This document shows, one piece after another, positions 43,149 to 52,903 of a stretch of 64,000 nt of DNA. The number at the start of each line of letters is the position of its first letter. Within the stretch, counting starts at the first letter, position 1. The notes below the pieces were generated by a model, which was not told the DNA's origin, did not search any database, and was given only the letters and a program-made list of their open reading frames with translations. Source of the stretch: Bacteroidota bacterium (lineage in GTDB: Bacteria > Bacteroidota > Bacteroidia > Chitinophagales > Chitinophagaceae); contig JAUZOD010000016.1 in the NCBI GenBank assembly GCA_030706635.1, positions 1-64,000 of the forward strand, in the 5' to 3' direction. Position numbers and translations under genes: made by a program.

Positions 43149-44975
43149 TTAGCTGGTGACGCTCATTTCTTTCTCGGAAATATCCTGGCTGTTTTTCCTT
43201 TCCCCGATCTGCTGCCGCCACATGGCATAATACAGCCCCTTTTCGTCGCGCAAAGAGCCGTGGGTTCCCGTTTCCACCACTTCGCCTTTTTCCAGCACGT
43301 AGATGCGGTCCGCATGCATGATGGTCGACAACCTGTGGGCGATCAATATCGTGATCTGGTTCCGCTGGGAGGATACTTCCCGGATGGTGCCGGTAATTTC
43401 CTCTTCAGTTAAAGAATCCAATGCAGATGTGGCTTCATCAAAGATGAGTACCCGGGGTTTACGCAGGAGGGCGCGGGCAATAGAAATCCGCTGTCTTTCT
43501 CCACCGGAAAGTTTTAATCCACCCTCCCCGATCCTGGTTTCAAGCCCTTTCTCGGCCCTTTCCAGCAGGCCATTGCAGGAGGCTTTCTGCAAAACTTCCA
43601 ACAGGTCCCCCTCGCTTGCTTTTGGATTTACAAACATGAGGTTTTCCCTGATGGTTCCGGAAAATAATTGTGTGTCCTGGGTAACAAAGCCGATCTGATT
43701 TCGCAGGTCATCGAAGTTGATCGAATTCTCGTCCAGACCATTGTATAAGATGCTGCCACTCATGGGGCGGTACAGACCCACCAGGAGTTTCATCAGGGTC
43801 GATTTGCCGGAGCCTGAAGGTCCTACAAAGGCAATCGTTTCCCCCACGTGGGCATTAAAACTAATATGATCAATCGCATAATGCTGAACAGATTTGTGTT
43901 TAAAAACCACGTCCCGGAAGCTGAGTTGTTCAATTTTGCCGAGGTGTTTCGGATTTAAGGCCTGCGGTTCTGGAACCTTCTTCAAAAGCACGTCAAAATT
44001 ATTCAGGGAAGCTTCCGCCTCGCGGTACGACATGATGATGTTGCCGATATCCTGTAACGGACCGAACACGAAGAAAGAAAAGATCTGCATGGTAACCAAC
44101 TGGCCCGCATCCATTTCATGTCTGAAGATCAGCCACATCAGAATGAACAGGATCACCTGCCGCAGCGTGTTCACGAAAGTACCCTGGATAAAACTGATGC
44201 TCCGGATGCGTTTCACCTTAGTGAGTTCCAGTCCCAGGATCTTGTAGGTGTTTTTATTCAGCCTGTTTACTTCTTCTTCCGCTAATCCCAGACTTTTAAC
44301 AAGCTCTATATTCCTCAGGGATTCCGTAGTGGATCCTGCCAGCGAGGTAGTTTGGGAAACGATATTTTTTTGGATGATCTTGATCTTCCTGCTCAGCACA
44401 TTACTGATGAAAGTAAGCAGGAGGATACCCGTGAGATAAACGATCGGAATGCTCCAATGAATCCAGATGGCAGCATAGGTAAAAACAAAAATCACTCCGA
44501 TGATCACGCCGAAAAGGACATTGATAAAATAGTTGAGGAATTTCTCTGTGTCCTCTCTCACTTTCTGCAATATGCCCAGTGTTTCCCCGCTTCGCTGATC
44601 TTCAAAATCCTCATAGGGAAGTTTCATGGCGTGTTGCAGTCCGTCGGTGAATACCCTGGCACCGAACTTCTGTACGATGACATTCATAAAATAGTCCTGG
44701 AAATTTTTAGCCAGGCGGCTCACCATGGCCACCGCAATGGATAGCAACAACAGATTGATGACGCCGGGGTGTTTCCAGGAGAATGTGCTGAAAAAGTGAT
44801 CTGCCGGAAAGAGGCCATGCTGTTTCCATGTCTGAACGTATTCGTTGGAAAGATTTACGATCTTTCCAAAAATGATCGGATCAAAGAGAGAGAATCCGAT
44901 ATTCAGGCTGGCCAGAAACAGGGTAAACGTCACCAGCCATTTATAGGGTTTGAGGTAGTTTAATAAGATCTTCAT
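43149..44975 (-). CDS. MsbA-like ABC exporter (fused membrane and ATPase domains)
   Basis: The 608-residue half-transporter has six membrane helices (about 1-320) and a C-terminal ATPase with Walker A GPSGSGKST (about 385-393), signature LSGGERQR, Walker B VLIFDEATSALD and the H-loop AHRLST. It should work as a homodimer. MsbA flips lipid A-core; the adjacent WaaE-like gene supports a lipid-linked glycan as substrate, but drug or peptide export cannot be excluded. Confidence 0.88.
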   Translation of the reverse strand: MKILLNYLKPYKWLVTFTLFLASLNIGFSLFDPIIFGKIVNLSNEYVQTWKQHGLFPADHFFSTFSWKHPGVINLLLLSIAVAMVSRLAKNFQDYFMNVIVQKFGARVFTDGLQHAMKLPYEDFEDQRSGETLGILQKVREDTEKFLNYFINVLFGVIIGVIFVFTYAAIWIHWSIPIVYLTGILLLTFISNVLSRKIKIIQKNIVSQTTSLAGSTTESLRNIELVKSLGLAEEEVNRLNKNTYKILGLELTKVKRIRSISFIQGTFVNTLRQVILFILMWLIFRHEMDAGQLVTMQIFSFFVFGPLQDIGNIIMSYREAEASLNNFDVLLKKVPEPQALNPKHLGKIEQLSFRDVVFKHKSVQHYAIDHISFNAHVGETIAFVGPSGSGKSTLMKLLVGLYRPMSGSILYNGLDENSINFDDLRNQIGFVTQDTQLFSGTIRENLMFVNPKASEGDLLEVLQKASCNGLLERAEKGLETRIGEGGLKLSGGERQRISIARALLRKPRVLIFDEATSALDSLTEEEITGTIREVSSQRNQITILIAHRLSTIMHADRIYVLEKGEVVETGTHGSLRDEKGLYYAMWRQQIGERKNSQDISEKEMSVTS

Positions 44976-45035
44976 GCATAAAAAATAATATCATAAATAT
45001 ATGATGCTTTATTTTACCAGAATTTATCGTAAATG

Positions 45036-45067
45036 TTGGTTATCCTGCTCCTGAAAAATTAACTTTG
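45036..45067 (+). promoter_or_regulatory. Promoter of the GT9 gene (-33 TTG, -7 TAACTTTG)
   Basis: TAACTTTG at 45060-45067 is an exact TAnnTTTG match, and TTG at 45036-45038 lies 21 bp upstream. It drives the first forward gene of the polysaccharide locus with a short leader before the TTG at 45085. Confidence 0.5.
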
Positions 45068-45084
45068 GCCGCACAATAACGATA

Positions 45085-46230
45085 TTGAAAGAGGCAGTCG
45101 TTCTGGTAATATACAAAATAATTTATTTCATCGTCAGGGCTTTTCCTGCTAAACCTGGTATAAAACATCTGGTCATCATCAAAACGGATGAGGTCGGCGA
45201 CTACATGCTGGTGCGGAACGTGTTGCCGTATTTCAGAGAATCTGAAATGTTCAGGGGCTACCGTATCAGTTTTATCGGCAACAGCATTTTCCGACAGATT
45301 TATAATCGATACGACCAGGATACTGCGGATGACATGATCTGGATAGATAAATGGAAATTCAGAAGAAACCTAAAGTATCGGTTTTGCATCTTGCGGAAGA
45401 TCAGGGAGTTGGGCGCCACTGACCTGATTAATCTCGTTTATTCAGGTAATTATCGCCTGGATGATGCCATTGCGGATATTTCTGCTGCCGGTAGGAAAAC
45501 GGCCATGGCAAACCGGAAAACCGGTTTCGTTGAAAGGAAAATGTTTGACCGGGAAGAAATTTACGACAAATTAATTGATCCGGGTCCCGAAAACATGTTT
45601 GACGGTGACCGGAATGTTATTTTTGTAGAGAAAATACTATCTGTGATTGTACATCCTTTACGCTTTGATATCAAAGCAAGGGAGGATATTTCCGCATTTT
45701 CATTACCTGAAACTTATTTTATTGTTTTTCCCGGGTCGGGCATTAAGGCTAAAAAATGGCCACCGGATTATTTTGCCCGGGTTATCCGGCATATTATACA
45801 GAATAGCCGGCTGGTACCTGTTTTATGCGGAGGGCCGGGAGATCGGGCAGATGCTGAACTTGTAAAATCGTTATTGAAAATACCTGTTACCGATTTGACA
45901 GGTCAGACCTCTTTACCGGAATTCCTTACCTTGCTTCATCATGCCTGTTTTTTGATCAGTGTAGACACCGGGTCCGTGCATTTAGCCGCGGCGGTGGGTT
46001 GCCCCGTAATCGGATTGTTTAGCGGCCTTCATTATGGCCGTTTCGCGCCTTATCCAGCTTCCTGGGCCCGTCATTTCTTTGCCATTTATCCTGATGAAAC
46101 GGAAAACAAAATAAGAAATCATCAAATGGGTGACCTGGAAAACACACCCATCGACGAGATAAAAAAGATTCATCCGGAAAAAGTTATTCAGCAGGTTGAT
46201 GTGTTTCTGAAGAATAAACCAAATATCTAA
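45085..46230 (+). CDS. Family 9 (heptosyltransferase-like) glycosyltransferase
   Basis: The 381-residue protein is a GT-B enzyme of family GT9. It has HLVIIKTDEVGDYMLVRNVLP near the N-terminus, FPGSGIKAKKWP (the usual PGxxxxxKxWP donor site) near residue 215, and LISVDTGSVHLAAAVGCPVIGLFSG near the C-terminus. Family members add heptose to lipopolysaccharide core, but Bacteroidota members often use other sugars. The start is TTG at 45085; no ATG lies nearby. It begins the forward part of the locus. Confidence 0.85.
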   Translation: MKEAVVLVIYKIIYFIVRAFPAKPGIKHLVIIKTDEVGDYMLVRNVLPYFRESEMFRGYRISFIGNSIFRQIYNRYDQDTADDMIWIDKWKFRRNLKYRFCILRKIRELGATDLINLVYSGNYRLDDAIADISAAGRKTAMANRKTGFVERKMFDREEIYDKLIDPGPENMFDGDRNVIFVEKILSVIVHPLRFDIKAREDISAFSLPETYFIVFPGSGIKAKKWPPDYFARVIRHIIQNSRLVPVLCGGPGDRADAELVKSLLKIPVTDLTGQTSLPEFLTLLHHACFLISVDTGSVHLAAAVGCPVIGLFSGLHYGRFAPYPASWARHFFAIYPDETENKIRNHQMGDLENTPIDEIKKIHPEKVIQQVDVFLKNKPNI

Positions 46231-46240
46231 CCGGATAAAT

Positions 46241-47305
46241 ATGTTTTACACAGCGGCCTGGTGCATTGATGGCGAAGATGATTTCAAAAAAGCATTGCCG
46301 CTTGAATTACTTGGTGAAAGCATGCAAAGATTTCCTTCCGGCTGCGGTTTCACCATTGTGATGCTGGAAGGGATGAATTTACTATCGCGATCCTATATCC
46401 GTTCGCTTGAAGAATCGGGATTTTTGATACTGGATTACACCGCCGCATTTCAGAAAATTATTCAGGAATATCCCTCGCTAAGTATATTTTACAGCCGTTA
46501 TGAGCGGAACTGTTTTTTGAGATGGATTGCTTTCATGCAAATATGCCAAACACCTGCGCGGTCGGGCAAACAGTTCTGGCATCTGGACAGTGATGTCATT
46601 TTGCATACTTCCCTGGACCGGTTGGTACAAGACAGCCGGGGCAAAACTTTTATGCTCCAGGGCTGCCCTGTGTTCCTGACCGTATCTGATTTTAGCTGGT
46701 TCATTCAGTATGAGCAACATTTAAAAAAGCTGGATCAGGATATTCCTGGTTATTCTGAAAGGGCTTTCCTTCAGAAAGAAATCTGTTTGCAAAATGACTC
46801 CGGCCTGTTCAATCAGTCATTATATAGAAATCCGATTGGAAGTGATCAGGATTTGTTGGAATACCTGGTTTCGAGCAGGCAGATCCCACAGGATCCCCGG
46901 GATACAATTTTAGATATTGACCTTTATTATATACAAAATGCTTTATCCCTAAAGCATTGGCATCGTTTGCAGGCTCCGGCAGGTGCCGTATTTGAGGCAA
47001 CGGAGAATGGACAGATCAGCATTGGCCGTAAACTTATTCCCTTTATTCATTATCAAAACACGTTTACCCGCTTTGCCGGCGTATTCCTTTTATTGAGAGG
47101 ATTGAAAGTCCCGGATATCATTATCCGCTTGATCCTACGATATCGTATTGCCGATGAACATTTCTATACTACTTTTCTTTTCAGGCTGATTGCCAGGTTC
47201 AACAAATCCAGGCGGGGGGGAGCAATACGTAAACAGGTAATGGGAAAAATGATGTCAGGTGGCCATCTCATCATTGACTTGCTGAATCTACTGCTGCAGG
47301 ATTGA
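46241..47305 (+). CDS. Unassigned GT-A-like glycosyltransferase
   Basis: I do not recognise a named family for this 354-residue cytoplasmic protein. A probable sugar-nucleotide site is FWHLDSDVIL near residue 110, which has the DxD motif flanked by hydrophobic residues as in GT-A enzymes, and LRWIAFMQICQ before it resembles the helix preceding such sites. An SDQDLLEYLV stretch follows later. It lies 10 bp after the GT9 gene, within the glycan locus, which supports a transferase role. Its 3' end overlaps the opposite methyltransferase gene by 35 bp. Confidence 0.6.
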   Translation: MFYTAAWCIDGEDDFKKALPLELLGESMQRFPSGCGFTIVMLEGMNLLSRSYIRSLEESGFLILDYTAAFQKIIQEYPSLSIFYSRYERNCFLRWIAFMQICQTPARSGKQFWHLDSDVILHTSLDRLVQDSRGKTFMLQGCPVFLTVSDFSWFIQYEQHLKKLDQDIPGYSERAFLQKEICLQNDSGLFNQSLYRNPIGSDQDLLEYLVSSRQIPQDPRDTILDIDLYYIQNALSLKHWHRLQAPAGAVFEATENGQISIGRKLIPFIHYQNTFTRFAGVFLLLRGLKVPDIIIRLILRYRIADEHFYTTFLFRLIARFNKSRRGGAIRKQVMGKMMSGGHLIIDLLNLLLQD

Positions 47306-48113
47306 TTTGCTGATCATATCCAGACCTGATAAACTCATAATCCTCCAGAATCAGGTTGTTTTTATTTTGAAAATTCCTGGACATTAGTTTATCGCCCAGG
47401 TTGTGGGTGAAGGAAAACCTTTTTACCGGATTGAATTTTAATTTCTTGGGGGTTAACAGGTGGAGGTTTCTTTTGTTTGAATAGAGATGACAGTTAAAGG
47501 TTTTGGCGATCACTTTTAAAGATTCTAAGGAATAGAGGGCAATATGCTGGCCCATGTGCGGGGCAAAATACCACCAATCCTCAAAAAGTTTCAGGGGCTG
47601 TTCTGGTTGTAACTCTGTGCTGAACAGGATGGAATCGGAATAAGTAAACATGCGCTCCAGTTCGGCCATGGGGTTATCCAGGTGTTCAAACACTTCAAAT
47701 GAGGTCAATAATTCAAAGCGTCTATCTCCGATTAAGTCGGTTAGGTCAAAATGCCTAGCGAAAATATTTTCACAATAAATGTCTTGCCGGTAAAACCGGA
47801 AACCTTTATCCCGCATTAGCCTGACAAATAATCCATATCCGCCTCCATAATCGATAAAGTATCCGCCTTTATTAAAAAGGGATTTAATGATGGAACTCGT
47901 TATGCTGCTTTGGCTGATATTGCGGGTCACGTATCCGACGTCGGTATCTGCAATGGCGTCACTGTATGCTTCTTTTAACCAGTATGCCTCTTCCGTCTGG
48001 ATGAAGCCGCAATAACTGCACTGGTAATATCCGACATTGTATTTGTTGAGGATTCTACCCTGCAGCAGGAGGTGGCTGGTATGCTGGCATATTTTACAGT
48101 TCATCCTATTCAA
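47271..48113 (-). CDS. Class I SAM-dependent methyltransferase with N-terminal zinc-ribbon
   Basis: The 280-residue protein begins with four cysteines (C6, C9, C32, C35) that probably form a zinc knuckle, followed by a Rossmann methyltransferase fold: FIDYGGGYGLFVRLMRDKGF (SAM motif I), LLTSFEVFEHLDNP and ILFSTELQP. Zinc-ribbon methyltransferases of this kind occur in sugar C-methylation pathways, and the glycan locus fits, but the acceptor is unknown. ATG at 48104 is an alternative start. It is the only reverse gene between 45 and 54 kb. Confidence 0.8.
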   Translation of the reverse strand: MNRMNCKICQHTSHLLLQGRILNKYNVGYYQCSYCGFIQTEEAYWLKEAYSDAIADTDVGYVTRNISQSSITSSIIKSLFNKGGYFIDYGGGYGLFVRLMRDKGFRFYRQDIYCENIFARHFDLTDLIGDRRFELLTSFEVFEHLDNPMAELERMFTYSDSILFSTELQPEQPLKLFEDWWYFAPHMGQHIALYSLESLKVIAKTFNCHLYSNKRNLHLLTPKKLKFNPVKRFSFTHNLGDKLMSRNFQNKNNLILEDYEFIRSGYDQQINPAAVDSASQ

Positions 48114-48296
48114 TATGGTGATAAAAGCTTGCGCGTGACGAAAAAGATAAATGTATGTAAAAATTAGATACCCGAATGCTGAAAATCTGCAGGCTGTCCG
48201 GTTGAAATCTATGTCCTTTAATTTTCTTAATATTGTGATAATTAATTAAATAGTACAGTCAGAAGGGGAAACTAAATCATCAAAAAGGTATTCAAT

Positions 48297-49193
48297 ATGG
48301 GTGATCAGGATATTCGCAATGAGGATTACATCTCCGTTTCTCATTTTAAAAATGGAATAAGATCCTTCCTCAAGGTCTTGTTTGATTCAGCATCTTTTTT
48401 TGTTCATTCTTTAAGGAACAATAGATTGGTTTTTCTGCTAATCATTTGCTCAGGCCCCGTATTCGGGGCCGTTTATTATTATTTCATTTCCCCCCGCCTG
48501 TATGAATATTCCCTCATGGGTGAATACAATACACTTACCCGGCGAAATTATAGTGAGATATTCAACCAGCTGAATATCCAGATTTTAAATAATTCAAAGG
48601 CTGAACTGGCAAATGAGCTCCATATTGATAAAAATATAGCTAATAAGCTGGTTAGATTCGAATTTCTGAGTTTGGACGGGAAGAAAATTTCTTCCGACAC
48701 TTCGACAAAGCAGCAGGGTTTTCTCATCGCGAAGGTTACTTTAAGGGATTCGGTGAATACGGAGGAATTGCAAAATGCCATTGTAGGCTATATTAATAAT
48801 CTTCCCTATCTGAAAAAACTGAAAGAGGGAGAAAGGCTAATATACGATCAATCATTGCATTTCATAACCAATGAGCAAAACCGTCTGGATTCATTAAAGG
48901 AGTTGTACAACCGGTTTATTGCCGCCGGCAAGCTACCCTCTACTTTTTATAACAATGCTTTTGACCCGGCTGAAATTTACAAACGGTCCAATGAATTGCA
49001 GGAGCAAAAGAACGAATGGACGCGCTGGCAAGCTACGCGGGCACAGTCATTTTCCCTGATTGACGGGTTTAAGATAATGTATAATCCTTCCAGGAAAACG
49101 CTGGCAGCTGATTTTTTTATTTCCGGGTTAATCAGTCTGCTCCTTGCCTTTTTTATTTGTCTGGTCATAGAAATCAGGGCCAACTTAAAATAG
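48297..49193 (+). CDS. Wzz-like polysaccharide co-polymerase (chain-length regulator)
   Basis: The 298-residue protein has two membrane helices (about 43-63 and 270-291) flanking a helical, charged periplasmic domain with coiled-coil character. The residues before helix 2, NPSRKTLAADFFISG, resemble the Pro-rich PCP signature. No kinase domain follows, so it is of the PCP-1 rather than Wzc type. It would set the chain length of the glycan made by the adjacent polymerase. Sequence identity to known Wzz proteins looks low, so the call rests on topology and context. Confidence 0.7.
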   Translation: MGDQDIRNEDYISVSHFKNGIRSFLKVLFDSASFFVHSLRNNRLVFLLIICSGPVFGAVYYYFISPRLYEYSLMGEYNTLTRRNYSEIFNQLNIQILNNSKAELANELHIDKNIANKLVRFEFLSLDGKKISSDTSTKQQGFLIAKVTLRDSVNTEELQNAIVGYINNLPYLKKLKEGERLIYDQSLHFITNEQNRLDSLKELYNRFIAAGKLPSTFYNNAFDPAEIYKRSNELQEQKNEWTRWQATRAQSFSLIDGFKIMYNPSRKTLAADFFISGLISLLLAFFICLVIEIRANLK

Positions 49194-49208
49194 TATTCGC
49201 GTATCTAC

Positions 49209-50564
49209 ATGTATGGAATAAGCCTGTTAGTGAACACTTATGTTAAGCTCAAAAAAAATTTGCTTTTACGACGTTTATTAACCGTCCTTTCCCTTGATGT
49301 GCTTGTCAAAGCCTCCTCTTTTATTCTGCTACCTCTTTATTTGAGGTTGATGTCCCAGGAGCAGTACGGAAGTTTCAACTATATTCTTTCCATTGTTTAT
49401 TCCTTTTCGCTGGTTCTGAATCTTGGGCTTTATATTCCGCAGAGTAAGCTCTATCATGATTATACTAACCCGGAAGAAAGGGGCAAGTTGCTTTATAATA
49501 TTAACGTCATACTGATAGCCGGATTAGCCGTTCTTGTTCTGCCCGTTTATCTTTTTAAGCTTGATTATCATGCTGTTCGTTTCCTATTCAGGAATTCGAT
49601 TCAGTATAACCAATACAGATTGTGGATTCTGCTCATGAGTATTGTGGCTTTGTTTGCATATATGCTGACCAACTACCTGTACACAGCGGAGAAAATATCT
49701 GTTATCAAAAAATATAGTCTTTTACGGGTGGGCGGCATTAATATCATTAGCATCCTGGCTTTATACCTTTTCAGGCGCGGAGACGCAGTATTGATCCGGT
49801 TGGTGACAATCAGCACGGTAGAGTTTCTGTTATTACTCTATTTTTATTCCGGTTATATCCGGGTGATGATCCCCGCATTCAGCCGATATTTTTTGACACG
49901 CTGTTTGAGAATTGCGTTACCCATCATGGTGTCTGCGATTTTCAATATTATCATTAATTTCGGAGATAAGTTTTTCCTGGAAAAATATGTGGATTACAAA
50001 CTGCTTTCCATTTATTACCTGGCTTTCTCCTGTGTAAGCGTCATTGGCATTTTATCCAATTCCTTGCAAAATGTCTGGCTTCCCATTTTTTTTAAAGAGA
50101 AAGATTTAAACAAAAATATCGGCAAAACGAATAAAATGGTATTGCGCCTGGTAGGCATACTGATGCTGTTATCTATCGTCATATTAGTTTCAGTTATCAT
50201 TTTCCTTAAACTTAAAATTATACCTGCGTCATACGGTGAAGTGCTCTACGTATTGCCCATGCTGCTAATCGGACAGATTGTTATATGCCTGGCTCTCCTG
50301 TATGGAAATTACCTTACCTATTTTGAAAAAACTTCGATGGTACTTTGGACCGGATTGATGATTTCTGCCATAAGCGTAGGGCTGAATATGACCCTGATAC
50401 CGATATGGAAGATTTATGGCGCTGCAACGACGTCTTTGATCTCCAATATATGTTACCTGATAGTTTATTATTTTATTATTCAGTATTATAGGAAAAAGAA
50501 AAATGTATTTGAGCAAAGTCTTGATGATCCATATCCAGATGCCATGCCCATTCAAGTCCGGTAA
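49209..50564 (+). CDS. Wzx-type polysaccharide flippase
   Basis: The 451-residue protein has about twelve to fourteen membrane helices and the family start SFILLPLYLRLMSQEQYGSFNYILS (residues near 36-60). It belongs to the MOP/polysaccharide biosynthesis superfamily. It should flip undecaprenyl-diphosphate-linked repeat units to the periplasm. It lies 15 bp after the Wzz-like gene; its stop abuts the next gene's GTG start with no gap. Confidence 0.85.
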   Translation: MYGISLLVNTYVKLKKNLLLRRLLTVLSLDVLVKASSFILLPLYLRLMSQEQYGSFNYILSIVYSFSLVLNLGLYIPQSKLYHDYTNPEERGKLLYNINVILIAGLAVLVLPVYLFKLDYHAVRFLFRNSIQYNQYRLWILLMSIVALFAYMLTNYLYTAEKISVIKKYSLLRVGGINIISILALYLFRRGDAVLIRLVTISTVEFLLLLYFYSGYIRVMIPAFSRYFLTRCLRIALPIMVSAIFNIIINFGDKFFLEKYVDYKLLSIYYLAFSCVSVIGILSNSLQNVWLPIFFKEKDLNKNIGKTNKMVLRLVGILMLLSIVILVSVIIFLKLKIIPASYGEVLYVLPMLLIGQIVICLALLYGNYLTYFEKTSMVLWTGLMISAISVGLNMTLIPIWKIYGAATTSLISNICYLIVYYFIIQYYRKKKNVFEQSLDDPYPDAMPIQVR

Positions 50565-51815
50565 GTGAACAAAAGTGAAATATATATTAATAAATTCCTT
50601 CCAGTCGTTTTCGTTTATTTTTTTATAAACGCATTTCTACTTCCGTTGGGATTACTTTATACTGGCTTGCTGACGCCGGTCTTTCTCTTCTGGCTTCTCA
50701 GACATCATCAATTGAAGTATTTGCTCATTAGTTTTCTTATTATCCTTCCATTTTCACTCGTTCATTTTGTAAACGGAGTTGAACCGCTGTATTATGTCAA
50801 GTCGCTGACTCTTTTATTTACAGTATTTGTTTTTGGCTTTAGTGTTCACCTGTTTTTAGTAAGCTGCCATTCCCTCAGGTCTATTTACAAGAGCTTACTC
50901 CTGGCGAACGGGGTCATGGTTCTTGTCTCCCTTGTGGCCCTTTTTGTAGAGCCTTTTAAATTGATATTCTGGAACGACAACGGGATGTCGCTCGGGAATA
51001 TCAACATTCACCGGCTTAAAATGCTTACCTACGAGCCCTCGTATTATTCTATGCTTTTTGTGCCGGTGGCCATGTACTATCTGATTAAACTATTCCGGCG
51101 CGAAATATCCCAACCCTATCTGATTGGTGCTCTGGTAATTATTCCCCTATTGCTTTCTCTTTCATTTGGCGTTATCCTGGGAATCGCGTTTGCCTTGCTC
51201 GTTCTTATCGTGTTAAATAGCCGGAAAACGATCTTTAGTGTCAGGAATCTTCAATATGCCGCCGCTATTTTCACGGTTTTGGTGTCAGTTGGCGTGCTAT
51301 TAATTTATCTGTTCCCGGAAAATGTTTTTGTGCTGCGAATTGAAAATGTTTTGGCAGGAAAGGATACTTCTTTTAATGGCAGAACCCTCGACTCTTTTAT
51401 TTTGGGTAGGAAAATTGCAGACATGAAAAGTATTTACTGGGGAAGCGGGTTGGGTCAGGCGAAATTATTGGGCCTTGATCTTTTCAGGGAATATTATCAG
51501 GCGCCACATTTTACGATAAATGATATCAGTATTCCGAATAGCATGGGCGATATGCTGGCAACGTTTGGCTTAATCGGCGTTCTGCTTAAATTATTTTTGG
51601 AACTTTATTTCTATTTCAGAACGCGGGTTTCCGATAACTACTATCGGTCGGCCTTATTTCTTTTTATATTTCTTTACCAGTTTACCGGGAGTTTTTTGAT
51701 GAATGTAGCAGAATATGTTATCTGGATCCTTGCTTTTTACCAGGGCCTCTTTCCGGAGTTTGATAAGAAGGGAGTTATGGCAGATAACCTGTCTGAAGTA
51801 AATTCTATACATTGA
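50565..51815 (+). CDS. Wzy-like O-antigen/exopolysaccharide polymerase
   Basis: The 416-residue membrane protein has about ten to twelve helices with a larger periplasmic loop in the C-terminal half carrying NSMGDMLATFGLIGVLLKL. It lacks strong motifs, as usual for Wzy. The reading frame begins with GTG at 50565 directly after the flippase stop. It overlaps the next gene by TTGA. Function is inferred from topology and from its place between wzx and a glycosyltransferase. Confidence 0.75.
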   Translation: MNKSEIYINKFLPVVFVYFFINAFLLPLGLLYTGLLTPVFLFWLLRHHQLKYLLISFLIILPFSLVHFVNGVEPLYYVKSLTLLFTVFVFGFSVHLFLVSCHSLRSIYKSLLLANGVMVLVSLVALFVEPFKLIFWNDNGMSLGNINIHRLKMLTYEPSYYSMLFVPVAMYYLIKLFRREISQPYLIGALVIIPLLLSLSFGVILGIAFALLVLIVLNSRKTIFSVRNLQYAAAIFTVLVSVGVLLIYLFPENVFVLRIENVLAGKDTSFNGRTLDSFILGRKIADMKSIYWGSGLGQAKLLGLDLFREYYQAPHFTINDISIPNSMGDMLATFGLIGVLLKLFLELYFYFRTRVSDNYYRSALFLFIFLYQFTGSFLMNVAEYVIWILAFYQGLFPEFDKKGVMADNLSEVNSIH

Positions 51816-52903
51816 AAGTCTTATTTATTACGAGGGCGACTTTATTCAATGATCAGGGCGGCGATACCATACAGGCCCTGGAAACGGCGAAGCATCTTGA
51901 AAAGCTGCATATCCAGGCTGATGTAAAGCTGACCAATGAGATAATAGATTATTCGGGGTACGATTTAATCCATTTTTTCAATATCATCAGGCCGGCAGCT
52001 ATTTTAAAGCATATTTCCAAAACAGATAAACCCTACGTCGTTTCGACCATTTTTGTCGATTATTCTGAATTTGAAACGAAGGCGAGAACAGGTATGGCCC
52101 GTTTTTTATTCAGCCTGTTTAACGCGGACCAGATCGAATACCTGAAAGCCATGGCGCGCTGGTTTAAAAACGGGGAAGCTCCAGGTAGTTTTCGTTATTT
52201 ATGGTGGGGGCATAAAAAATCGGTCCGTCATGTAATCCGTCATTCCCGGGCGCTGTTACCAAACTCTGAAAGTGAGTATAAAAGATTAGTCGCTCACTAC
52301 GCGGTTCAGCATAATTATTATACAATACCCAATGCCATAAACCAGCAATTATTTATTAGACCTGGTGAGAATCTGAACAGGGATGAGCAGATGGTTATTT
52401 GTGTGGGAAGGATAGAAGGAAGAAAGAATCAGCTTAACCTGATCAGGGCTGTGAAGGGAACAGCATATAGCCTGAAGATCATTGGTGCGGGCGCTTCAAA
52501 CCAGAAGGGTTATTTAAAGTTATGTAAGGAAGAAGCGGGCTCAAATGTGGAATTTATCAATTCCATGCCCCAGCATGATTTGATTCATATATATAGTAAG
52601 GCGAAAGTACATGTACTGGCCAGTTGGTTTGAAACGACCGGATTGAGCTCACTGGAAGCCGGTGTCATGGGATGTAATCTAGTTATTACGGATAAGGGTG
52701 ACACGAGGGAATATTTTGGTCAGGATGTATGGTATTGCGATCCGGCCAGCCCGGAATCAATATTGTCTGCGATACAGGCGGCATCCGTTGCTCCGGTAAA
52801 TAACCTGCTGATCAAGAGAATCAATACATTATATACCTGGGAAAACGCTGCCGTGAAGACAAGAGATGCTTATGACCAAATATTATCTGATAAAGACACA
52901 TGA
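51812..52903 (+). CDS. Family 4 glycosyltransferase
   Basis: The 363-residue GT-B enzyme has a short N-terminus starting LFITRATLFNDQGGDTIQALETAKHL, which holds the Gly-rich acceptor loop, the donor-site entry ICVGRIEGRKNQLNLI near residue 190, and an altered EX7E region, SWFETTGLSSLEAGVMG (E and E in place). It starts at TTG 51812, overlapping the polymerase stop, and is coupled to the next gene by a 4-bp overlap. Sugar and linkage are unknown. Confidence 0.85.
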   Translation: MKVLFITRATLFNDQGGDTIQALETAKHLEKLHIQADVKLTNEIIDYSGYDLIHFFNIIRPAAILKHISKTDKPYVVSTIFVDYSEFETKARTGMARFLFSLFNADQIEYLKAMARWFKNGEAPGSFRYLWWGHKKSVRHVIRHSRALLPNSESEYKRLVAHYAVQHNYYTIPNAINQQLFIRPGENLNRDEQMVICVGRIEGRKNQLNLIRAVKGTAYSLKIIGAGASNQKGYLKLCKEEAGSNVEFINSMPQHDLIHIYSKAKVHVLASWFETTGLSSLEAGVMGCNLVITDKGDTREYFGQDVWYCDPASPESILSAIQAASVAPVNNLLIKRINTLYTWENAAVKTRDAYDQILSDKDT

